Positions 1-9,334 of a DNA stretch of 64,000 nucleotides are shown piece by piece. Position 1 is the stretch's first letter. Each line of letters opens with the position of its first letter. The DNA lies in assembly GCA_023159155.1 (NCBI GenBank), contig JAJNNX010000008.1, positions 620,001 through 684,000 on the forward strand, written 5' to 3'. The position numbers were made by a program, and so were the translations under genes. This DNA is from Ustulina deusta. Lineage: Eukaryota > Ascomycota > Sordariomycetes > Xylariales > Xylariaceae. Under the pieces are notes generated by a model. That model ran no database searches and had not been told where the DNA came from. It saw only the letters and a program-made list of their open reading frames with translations.

Positions 1-75
1 GGTGGTACTGCTTCTGCAGCCCGCCGTCCATTCGTTGTGTCCTGTCCACTAACCCCCGCTGCTCGCGTCGCACAG

Positions 76-1622
76 GTTCATCAACAACGAATGGGTCACA
101 GGTGTCGACAAGAAGACGTTCGAGGTCGTCAACCCATCCACCGAGGAGGTTATCTGCTCCATCCACGAAGCCACCGAGAAGGATGTCGATATCGCTGTCG
201 TCGCTGCCCGCGCGGCTTTCAACACAACATGGCGTGAAACCACCCCTCAGCAGCGTGGCATCTACTTGACGCGACTTGCTGATCTCGTCGAGAAGAACCT
301 TGACCTCCTGGCTGCTGTCGAGTCCCTCGACAATGGCAAGTCCATTACCCTGGCTCGTGGCGATGTTGGCGCTGTTGCTGGCTGCACCCGATACTATGGT
401 GGCTTTGCCGATAAGATTCACGGCAAGACCATCGACATCAACCCCGAATCTTTCCACTACACAAAGCAGGAGCCGGTGAGTTTGTGTTGAAATGCGGTAG
501 TAGGCCGCCCTTCCCCGAGCCAATAGGCTAACCGAAATACACAGATTGGTGTCTGCGGCCAAATCATCCCCTGGAACTTTCCTCTGTTGATGTTGGCTTG
601 GAAGATCGGCCCCGCCTTGGCCACCGGCAACACCATTGTCCTCAAGACCGCTGAGCAGACCCCGTTGTCCGCTTTGGTTTTCGCCAACTTGATCAAGGAG
701 GCTGGTTTCCCTCCCGGAGTCGTCAACATCCTCTCTGGCTTTGGCAGAATTGCCGGTGCCGCTATTTCTGCCCACATGGACATCGACAAGATTGCCTTCA
801 CTGGCTCTACCCTTGTCGGTCGTACCATCATGAAGGCTGCTGCCGCCTCCAACCTGAAGAAGGTCACCCTGGAACTTGGTGGCAAGTCCCCCAACATTGT
901 CTTCGATGACGCCGATATCGAGCAGGCCGTCTCGTGGGTCAACTTTGGTATCTACTACAACCACGGTCAGTGCTGCTGTGCCGGTTCTCGTGTCTACGTT
1001 CAAGAAGGCATCTACGACAAGTTCGTCGCCGCCTTCAAGGCGCGTGCCGAGCAGAACGCCGTCGGTGACCCATTCCACGAGAACACCTTCCAAGGTCCCC
1101 AAGTCAGCCAGCTTCAATTTGAGCGCATCATGGGCTACATCGAGGAGGGCAAGAAGGGCGGTGCCACCGTTGCAACTGGTGGCGAGCGCCATGGTGACAA
1201 GGGCTACTTCATTAAGCCTACCATCTTCACCAACGTCACCGCTGATATGAAGATCATGCAAGAGGAGATTTTCGGACCCGTTTGCGCGATCGCCAAGTTC
1301 AAGACCGAGGATGAAGTTATCAAGCTAGGCAATGACAGCGCATACGGTCTTGCCGCTGCTGTTCACACTAGAGATCTCAACACGGCCCTCCGTGTAAGCA
1401 ATAGGATCCACGCAGGTACTGTCTGGGTTAACTGTACGTAATCCCTACCCCTTCTACTTGCTTTAAACTAACATTGGCGAAGGCTACAACATGTTGCACC
1501 ACCAACTTCCCTTCGGCGGTTTCAAGGAAAGCGGTATCGGTCGCGAGCTGGGAGAGGCAGCACTGGCCAACTACACACAAAACAAGTCCGTATCTATTCG
1601 CCTGGGCGGCGCACTGTTCTAA
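76..1622 (+). CDS. Aldehyde dehydrogenase (AldA-like, NAD(P)+), 5' end outside window
   Basis: Oxidises an aldehyde to the carboxylic acid in the cytosol, typically acetaldehyde to acetate in fungal AldA relatives. Visible exons are 76-475, 545-1433 and 1483-1622; introns begin gtgagt and gtacgt and all joins keep frame. The first exon(s) lie upstream, because an acceptor (cgcacag) precedes position 76. The protein reads FINNEWV near its start, then FTGST of the NAD site, the catalytic glutamate in LELGGKSPN, the catalytic cysteine in GQCCCAG, and EEIFGPV. It ends SIRLGGALF, usual for this family. C-rich third positions suggest a highly expressed gene. A role as semialdehyde dehydrogenase for the neighbouring catabolic block is possible but unsupported, since it resembles the housekeeping type. 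The family is certain; the substrate is not. Confidence 0.93.
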
Positions 1623-3367
1623 ATCACATTTACGGGTAAAACAGTTATTAGTTAATCCCTGATCCGGGCGTAGTGTTTGCATGGAGATGATATCATGGCT
1701 GTATGGATTTTACGGAATGAATGGTTTGTACAAGGACATCCTCGAGGTTTCGAGAAAATGGTAGCTTTATTTATGACGATTCATTTATACCAACATGATA
1801 GCAAATAACACAAAAAACAGTTAAACATGAACGCGCCTTGGCATTTATTTTGTATTTGGGCAGCTTGATATGTGAGAAGTGCCAGAAGGCTTCTCGGTGG
1901 TGTTGAGTTGGGAACTGGCTGCTGCATGATGTGAAGCCCCGTTGTTCAGCTCCCTGCCGACGACCTACTTGCTTTTAGAAGCACACTCTTTCGCGACTAC
2001 AGCATCGATAATGGACAAGAGGTGTGGCTACTTCGTAGATGCTCGAACATACAGAAAGAAGAACCGGCTCCTTAGCCCTACTCTAGCTGACTCAACCAGT
2101 ATGACCGGTGGCGCATTCCAGAACCACGGGCGGGTGGCCAAGTTGGCGACTGGGAATCGACAGAACACCCCTTAGTGGGGGAGGTGCAAGTGCGTAACGC
2201 TTGGGGAAGGCACAGTCAGATTCCCACTGTATTTAGCTGGCAGGCTTATGCTGGAGACCCTCCATCAACAATGCAACATCTTTTCCACTTTGAGACCTAC
2301 TTCTTCCCTTACCAGCTGTTACGTAACACATACATTCAAATGAAATGAAAAACAGCGGTCTGCGCCGAGCTGAAATGTAGGTTGCCGAAACTAGGATTGA
2401 TAGAACCGGTTCCAGGAGCCATCTGGGTCAGGTTGTGTTAACTGTCTTCGATCGCCAACTTGGGTAGGATACCGTTAGGTGTTGTGCTAGGTGGGCTAAG
2501 CATGTTGTGGAAGGGATGGAGATCATTGGCATGCAGCCACCGTGAGGGGTAATAAATCCACAATAGGTACCTGAATCGAGCTATAAAGTCACTATTTGGA
2601 AGGCTTGGCGTTTGAGTTTATTAGCTGCTGATTCACTAACTGCGCCCGGAATCTGTCGAGGGGGCGGGGGTAAGAGGTAGGGGGGTAGGTTTCACTGCAG
2701 ACTACCTAGCTTCTGATGGACTAGACTAGCACCCTTCCCCGTGGGAAAACCAGCGCTGAACATGTAGGTTCGGCTAGAACAGAGACTAGAGTTTCTCGTT
2801 CCTTTTAGCCCTGGGCCTTTCTTCACGGGGTTTGTTCTGTCCTCTCATCTCCCGCAACACGACTCATTTCTGCAGTGACGGAAATCTCAATGTGGATCTT
2901 CTCGAGGAGGTTTTGTCCTCGCCAATTGCACTTGCGAGAGGGCTAGGTACCAAGTACTCGCTGAACGCACGGGGGATTCGAGGTTGCTCCCCCGGACTAA
3001 TGTGGAGATCCTCCGGGTGTGGTTGGAGTCTCTCCGGGGGGCTTAGTCGGATATTCCGGCGCCGGGGGAATTTGTGCATATTGGTGTTCATCTAGTAATT
3101 GCATTGCGTCTTGGATAAATCCGGGGAGAAAGATTTCGAGATATCATCTGCCCGTGAAATGCCCGTGGAACGATTAACCTCGCTTGATGCATGGCGCCGG
3201 TCGAGATAGCCGACCGGATGATCTCGCGGAGAATTCCCAGACTCAACTGCCGTCGCGTTACTGCCTTATAGTCTACGTCGTTGAGATACTCGCCAATCTA
3301 ACCTCGACAGACCGTTCCTTATCACTCACCAGATCACTGCTCTCGTTACTCATACGTCTGTCTCATC
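1623..3367. other. Intergenic, promoter side of the FAH-type gene
   Basis: 1.7 kb without a credible gene. Short open frames here lack family resemblance. The last 200 bases carry the CGG-type inverted repeat described separately. A GCTAGGTACC element lies near 2942. Confidence 0.6.
3197..3230. promoter_or_regulatory. Inverted repeat with CGG/CCG triplets upstream of the FAH-type gene
   Basis: CCGGTCG at 3197-3203 is repeated inverted as CGACCGG at 3211-3217 with a 7-base spacer. This places CGG and CCG triplets in the inverted arrangement typical of Zn2Cys6 dimer sites. CTCGCGGA follows at 3223-3230, and the same 8-mer sits in the right arm region of the 7437-7464 palindrome. The site lies about 140-170 bases before the start codon. 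Binding is inference. Confidence 0.4.
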
Positions 3368-4549
3368 ATGGGTTCCTTCACGAAGTTAGTCCGGTTCAAG
3401 TCGGAAAACGGAGCGGTCTACTATGCAGACCTAGGGGACCTTGCCTCGGAGGCACCGGCGCCTGGGTCGCAGGTCACGGCTTACAAGTCGTTTGAAGACC
3501 TGCTGTCCAAAGGAAATGCCGAGACTGCGACAGTAAAGGAGGTGAGAAGAACAGATAGCACTGCTGGCTGGTTCTAGTATGTTGAAGACGACTCACAGCA
3601 GTCTTTCCTCTATAGCTCCTCGCCCCTTTGCCGCGCGATGACTTGCCAATCTACTGCGTGGGCCTGAATTACAAAAGCCACGCGACCGAAGCAAGCGTAA
3701 GTCCGTCCATACATACCCCTTACCCGGCCCTCGACCGCTCACGACAACCCTCTCAGCTCCAAGTAAGCGAGTCGCCGCCGCTTTGGACGAAGCCGGCAGC
3801 GGCGCTCGCGAGTCCCGGCCAGGACATAGTCATGAACAAGTACTGCGCAGCAAGCTACCCAGACTACGAGGTACGGATAAAAACAAATCCACCAATCAAT
3901 AAATAAATAAAATAGGAGAGAGCCCGTGAACCTAACGAAGACATGATTTCCCAAAGGCCGAACTCGTCTTCGTGACGTCGAGAACATGCAAAGACGCGAC
4001 GGAGAGCGAGGCAGTCGACGCCATCCTCGGCTACACCGCCGGCAACGACCTGTCCTGCCGCCTCTTCCAGATGCCGAACCAGGCGGGCGGGCAGTTCTTC
4101 TACGCCAAGGCCTTCGACGACTTCGCCCCCATCGGCCCGACGCTGGTCAGCAGGGACGCCTTCCCCATGTCCGACGCGCGCATGCTGCTCAAGGTCAACG
4201 GGGAGAAACGCCAGCAGGCGGATCTCGCGGGGGATATGGTGTTTGGTCCTGCGAAGATACTTAGTTTCATGAGCCAAGGTACGCTGGGTTTTATCCGCCC
4301 CGTTTTATTCTCAAAAGCCGCACCGGCGTTGAGAGGGGTGTGTGTGTGTGTGTTTGTGTGTTTTGAGTAGCAACTAATGATGCGTTATGGGTAGGCACCA
4401 CTATCCCGGCTTTTACGGCCGTCATGACGGGAACACCCGCTGGCGTCGGCGTGTTCATGAAGCCGAAGCAGTTCTTGAACCATGGTGACGTAGTTGAGGT
4501 GTCGGTTACTGGTATCGGCGAGCTGAAGAACAAGATTGTTTTTGAGTAA
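3368..4549 (+). CDS. Fumarylacetoacetate hydrolase superfamily enzyme
   Basis: Exons 3368-3541, 3616-3696, 3757-3870, 3957-4278 and 4395-4549 give 281 residues, the usual length for short FAH-fold enzymes. The C-terminal catalytic domain starts near residue 85 (CVGLNYKSHA). It carries the metal ligands as PDYE-AEL (E123, E125) and GYTAGNDLS (D154), and ends with the family signature TGTPAGV. Relatives hydrolyse, hydrate, isomerise or decarboxylate acidic ring-cleavage products (FAH, 2-hydroxyhepta-2,4-diene-1,7-dioate isomerase, 2-oxopent-4-enoate hydratase). No targeting signal is visible, so it is probably cytosolic. Intron 4 holds a GT dinucleotide repeat. It converges on the flavin monooxygenase and is near a ring-cleavage dioxygenase, which suggests it handles the ring-fission product. 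The exact reaction cannot be read from sequence. Confidence 0.9.
4338..4360 (+). repeat. GT microsatellite inside intron 4 of the FAH-type gene
   Basis: A run of alternating G and T, interrupted once by TTT, sits in the 116-base intron. It may vary in length between strains. No effect on the splice sites is evident. Confidence 0.8.
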
Positions 4550-5096
4550 GAATTTTTTCTTCTTCTTTTTAGCTATCAGTTCTGTAAATATTCAGTCACA
4601 TGCATCTCACTTATACTAAGAGGGATGGGTAAGGCGATGAGGATTGGCCGACTTTCTTGTACCTTAAAGTCCAGAGGCTCGTTGTGGCCTTGGCCACCAG
4701 GTGGTGATATGGTGGTGAATTGCAATACACTGCTATTTGGAGTCCCTTTCCTGCTCTAGCTCGATTTATATGGCATGGCCCTCGGGACTCGTATAGTTTC
4801 ATTTAGATGTCTTTTCGACTTTGCGAAATATTCACGTATTCTCTTGACATGTGCACTTTGCGAATTGATACCCATACCTGCGAGCCTGTGGAATGGACAT
4901 CTCAAATATTAGAACTCTATTTTGAATTAAAGTGAGGTAGTTTACCTTGTGAGGTGTCCATTGAAAATCGCGCTCACTGAGTGTGTCCTATAACACAGAA
5001 CATAAATGAAAGATTGGCTAAGCTAAGGAGGAATGAATAGTAAGAGAATAGATTACTTATTTTAAAATGATCCGATGCCCCCGTATATCATGGTGG
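4550..5096. other. Convergent intergenic region
   Basis: 547 bases between the stop codons of the convergent FAH-type and flavin monooxygenase genes. AT-rich 3' untranslated sequence is expected; nothing else was seen. Confidence 0.6.
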
Positions 5097-7213
5097 CTAT
5101 GAGATCTCAGTGTGAAGACGCTGTTTTAGATAAGTGATACATTCCACCAACTCCAAATAGTCCTTCGCGAGACCAAAAACGAAGAAATCCGCACGGAGAA
5201 TGGCGAATTTCGTGTAAGGGCTGAAGCGACTAATTAGGTTCGAGGGTGCGTACAAGGGCCGTATGCGTACGCCTGCCTTAGACAATTGCTCTACTGGGGT
5301 GGGATAGTACACCTCCAGGTTATTATCCGCGGCGCCAGAGTACGGTTTCGAGCGGACAACTCGGATTGAGCCGTAATTGATAATTGCTTCATCGATGTCA
5401 GCTTCATCTAGAGCCCTTGTCGCCTCAGCCGTAGCGGTTGCGGGATCATCTCCCGCTATCACTAGGAGTGCCATAGCTGTATTCCTCGGGTGCAATATCA
5501 GATCAGACAGCTCCAAACATATTCGCTGAGACGACAAGTAGACTTGGGGGAGCCGCCCTCCCCCGCCATGTTTAGACGAGAAGAAACCTCCATCAACAGT
5601 CGTGAAACCGCGCGCTTCAGTTCTACCAAGTGGAGTGAGCGATCGGCTGAAAAAAGGAATCTGCCGTATAGCCCAATCAATGTTTCGCAGTAGCGAGAAC
5701 GTCCACGAGTCTCCGTAGTTGCACAACTGGCCATTGAATTTCGTGTAGCTCGCGGCCACCTTTATGCTATAAAAGCGTTCTTGCGCCCAACCTTGGAGAA
5801 TTTCATCGCAAATAGAACGGCTAACATTGGGTAATTGCTGCAGAAGCATCAGACGCCAGGCTAGTTGTTGCGCGTCTCGGAAACCACTTGCTATCCCTTG
5901 GCCACCAAACGGTGGGAAAACGTCTTTAAGCGGTTGGGAGTCAGTATTCTCATTCATAATTTAGATCTGAGAAACGCTGGGATCGGGCATAATCAGATGC
6001 AGCGGTAGCGAGTTAGGAATATAAGAGCCACTTACGTGCAGCATCTCCGATCAAGATCGTCCTGTCATCGAACCACTTGTTGACGACCTTGTGTGTGAAA
6101 TGAAATGGCTGACAACGTCGAATTTCAATACAGTCTGAAGGATACATCACCTCTCCCGAAGGAAATGGCCTGGCTTCCTCGTCACATCTCCTGGTGATCA
6201 TTGGAGTAAGGTGCTCCCAGAGGAGTTTTTCTGAATCCATACTGTCGTTCCAGTCATTTTGAGCGAACTCGTGACGCCAAAGACGTGCTTCGTTCGGCCC
6301 AAAGCGGCCGGCGGCCAAGGGCTTTCCGGGAGGACAGCCAAAATGAAAACCACTTGGCCAGAATAGATCATATACTTTGTCCGGGGTGTACCCTAAATTC
6401 CAAAGGGGGAAATCGGGATGTGTGTTTGGGGTTGGCAGTGATATTTTCAGGTTTGCTGCCACCCAGGTTCCATCATATTTGTAAGTACCGTCAACTTGTC
6501 GGATGCCCGCTGATGGCTCGAGGAAGTGTTTTCTGACTACACCCCGTTTCCCGTCTGCTCCAATGAGCCAGGAGCCGCGTATATTTCTAGTCCGTCCTTC
6601 GGCATCCGTATATTCAGCGATAATCGTAGTGCCATCTTGTTTTCTTCCTGTCACGGTGCAACCGCATCGGAGTTCGCAATACTGTGAGCTATTCAATTTC
6701 TCGCGCATCGCCAACTCTACTTTAATTAGCATATAAATGAATGCCGATGAATCACTATCGCGAACTCACCCAGCTTTGGTTGGATATGAAAGACGGCGCT
6801 TGGGAGCGCTTGGGTGAATTCATCTGGATACGCTTCGGCCCTGAAGTACGGGGGATTCACAAAGGAAGTCTTATGAAAATTGAAATGAGGTAGTTCTATA
6901 CATGTCTCTATTAGTATTCCTCGCTGTTTGACATCGCAATAGCGGAGTTGTACCTTGGCTGATTTTCTCCAGATCGTCACCAAGCCCGAGGTCCCAGCAG
7001 ATTCTGACTGCATCATGCGTGATAGTGATTCCTCTAGGATCTTCTGCTATTTCGAGTTCTTTTTCGAGTATAATAGACTAGAAAAACTGAATATTCGTTT
7101 ACTCGCATGAAACCGTGCAGCATACTGACCTTCACCTTGAGCTTCGACAAGCCGATTGCCAATGCTAGACCAGCCGGACCAGCACCGACAATGATGACCT
7201 CTGTAGTATCCAT
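5097..7213 (-). CDS. FAD-dependent aromatic monooxygenase (phenol hydroxylase / MhpA-like class A)
   Basis: NAD(P)H-dependent ring hydroxylase of the class A flavoprotein family, expected to turn a phenol into a catechol. Exons on the minus strand are 7213-7130, 7077-6954, 6895-6770, 6719-6036 and 5923-5097 (614 residues). The dinucleotide-binding motif VGAGPAGLA is at about residue 10. The DG motif LIGADGKRGVV is near 163-173. The FAD-ribityl motif ILIGDAAH, joined across the last intron to VFPPFGGQG, is at about 333-349. The ~265-residue tail matches in length the thioredoxin-like C-terminal domain of phenol hydroxylases. An in-frame ATG 13 codons upstream (7252) is possible; 7213 was chosen because GAGPAG then sits at the usual distance. 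It shares a divergent promoter with the dioxygenase, so co-regulation is likely. Substrate unknown. Confidence 0.92.
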
Positions 7214-7614
7214 TGGAAAATCTTCGAGGATTGCTTCCTTAATTATATTCACAAAATTCCATAAGCTGTTGACACGACTAAGCAGTGATAGTTTGAATCC
7301 TAGATATGTGAGTGACTTGGATGTTATGATAGCTCAACCCCACACCCGAAATAATTTCACCGATGCTATGTATGGAAGCCGGGGTTTCTGATTTTTGGGT
7401 GTGGACGCCGTGCTGTTTCCCCGATTTGGTCTCTAGTTGTTCCGCGGAGGAACTCGCGGAACAAGGATGCTGCCGGCCTTCCGTTGATGCAGGCAGCGCC
7501 ACAGGCATTCAAAAGCTATCGTGTCGACGTGGTGCCCTTTCTCGCCACTCAATTACAACGATGTCTCTTTTTCTACTGTCAGTGTTTACTTGGCTCCCCA
7601 AATTTATTCGCGAC
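7214..7614. promoter_or_regulatory. Divergent promoter between monooxygenase and extradiol dioxygenase
   Basis: The 401 bases between the two start codons must hold both promoters. A perfect 10-base-arm palindrome lies at its centre. The region lacks the TAGGTACC-like elements common elsewhere in the window, which is consistent with dedicated pathway control. Confidence 0.6.
7437..7464. promoter_or_regulatory. 28-base perfect palindrome, candidate Zn2Cys6 operator
   Basis: TTGTTCCGCG (7437-7446) is mirrored exactly by CGCGGAACAA (7455-7464) around an 8-base spacer. CCG at 7442-7444 and CGG at 7457-7459 form an everted CCG-N12-CGG pair, a geometry used by Gal4-type dimers. It lies about 225 bases from the monooxygenase start and 150 from the dioxygenase start. 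The obvious candidate ligand is the Zn2Cys6 protein at 9335-11723. The palindrome is seen directly; the function is inferred. Confidence 0.55.
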
Positions 7615-8890
7615 ATGCCCAACATGCGGATCCCTGAAATCTCCAACAATCCCTCGAAGGTTCAGCTAACACGCATTGCACATGTCTACTTCGAACACCC
7701 AGACCTAGACGTGTTTGCCGAGTTTGCGAAGGACTGGGGTTTCATAGAAGCCAAACGAAATGCGGAAAGGATTTGGTTTAGAGGTTACGGCATAGATCCA
7801 TACGTTGTATGTCTCATGTTTTTTTTTCTCTATCCTTTGTTTGAATGATCATTTCAAGAGTACGACGAACGCGCCTTGAACTATGATAATTATGTCTTCA
7901 AAAATTTCCACGATTCCGAAACTCTTATAAGGCGTGCTCAAAATGACAATTACTGAAGCCCGAACCCTGTAGTATGTTGTCTCTAAGAGTAAGGATGGCA
8001 ACCCAAGATTTGGAGGTGCTGCCTTTGTAGCGAAATCGGACGAAGAATTCGAGAAGGCGGCGCTTTTACCAGGGGCGACGCCTTCAAGTCTTGCTGATGC
8101 ACCTGGGGGTGGAAAGATGATCACCTTCACTCGATCCGACGATACCCAGTTTCACGTCGTTTACGGCCAAGTTGAAAGAGAAGTCGAAGGACCGGCGCCA
8201 TCAGCCACCCACGAAGTACAAGGACCTTACAACGGCCCTTTCCAGAAACTCAGGAAAGGTAGATAGCTCCCCGTTATTAGGGTACACTGTTTTCCGTATC
8301 AGAGGAGTGTTGCTAACTGAGTGCAAGGAACTTTCCAACGATATCGCGAGGGACCAGCGCTGGTGCACAAGCTCGGTCATTTCGGGTTGGTATACCGAGA
8401 TTTCGACACCGAGATCCATTGGTATACAGGCAACTTCAATATTATGCCATCCAACGTCTTGTACCACCAGGACTTCTCGAACATTGACGTCCTCACATTC
8501 TTGCACCTCGACCTGGGAAAGGACTTTTCTGATCACCACGTAATGTTCATGCAACGGGCGCCACCAGAGGTCAAGAAGAGCTACTTGCACCACACGTCGT
8601 ACGAGGTTGCCGATTTCGACGAGCAACTGATTGGGCACGAGTATCTAGCTAAGAGGGGCCATGAAAGCGTCTGGGGCGTTGGGCGACATATTCTAGGCAG
8701 TCAAATCTTTGACTACTGGAAAGATCCGAGTGGCTTCAAGATCGAGCACTACGTCGACGGAGATTTGGTGAACGAAGATACTCCTACAACACGGGAGGTC
8801 GTCGGCCCTTTTTCGGTTTGGGGGCCGGAGCTGCCGAAAGACTTTGGTGATGATACGGCGAAGCACAACTCCTCTCAGAGTGCCTTTTAG
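7615..8890 (+). CDS. Type I extradiol ring-cleavage dioxygenase (VOC superfamily)
   Basis: Two-domain vicinal-oxygen-chelate protein of the catechol 2,3-dioxygenase / 2,3-dihydroxybiphenyl dioxygenase type, expected to open a catechol next to the hydroxyls using Fe(II). Exons 7615-7806, 7973-8258 and 8328-8890 give 346 residues. The metal triad is visible as H177 (HKLGHFGL), H247 or H248 (YLHHTSYEV) and E299 (FKIEHYVDGD). The active-site segment WGVGRHILGSQIFDYW around H280 is typical of true dioxygenases rather than glyoxalases. The N-terminal half (LTRIAHVYFEH) is the degenerate first VOC repeat. Intron 1 is long (166 bases) and contains another usable acceptor, so its 3' end is less certain. 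An upstream in-frame ATG at 7561 would add 18 residues. Divergent from the monooxygenase. Confidence 0.9.
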
Positions 8891-9334
8891 ACACGTATGA
8901 ACTGTATATAGTGCAGGTATCGATCAAACAGTGTGTCGGGAGTCAGAATACTCGGGAATAACTGTATGGAAGGTTGGGAGATTGATGTGAAAAGAGGATT
9001 CGTCCTGTGGAGGCAATGCTGATCTGGATCGAAGAAAATATATCGTATTATACATAAATATGCGTATAACCCTATACTCATCGTCTCTTTCGTGTTGCAT
9101 AAGGTACTTACATACCTACCTACCTAATGTATGTAACCTACCAGGTACTTTTACCAATAGTTCCCTGTCATCTCCAAAACACAACGAGGTCAACCTCCTC
9201 AATCCATAGTACTATCCAGTGTAGCACCGGCGAGCTCGCAACTTTAGCCTGTTGCACAGTCACTAGCCCAATGGCTTCTACCCCCTTGCATCTAACACCT
9301 TGGTTTCGGATCGCCCTAAAAACCCCCTTGAGCA
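8891..9334. other. Intergenic, promoter of the Zn2Cys6 regulator
   Basis: 444 bases between dioxygenase stop and regulator start. Contains an ACCTACCTACCT stretch and a nearby ACCAGGTACTT around 9105-9150, the recurrent element of this window. No long inverted repeat like that at 7437 was seen. Confidence 0.5.

Noticed and set aside
76..1622. Aldehyde dehydrogenase as part of the extradiol cluster
   Set aside because: It resembles housekeeping AldA, has highly expressed codon use, and is 1.7 kb from the block without a shared operator.
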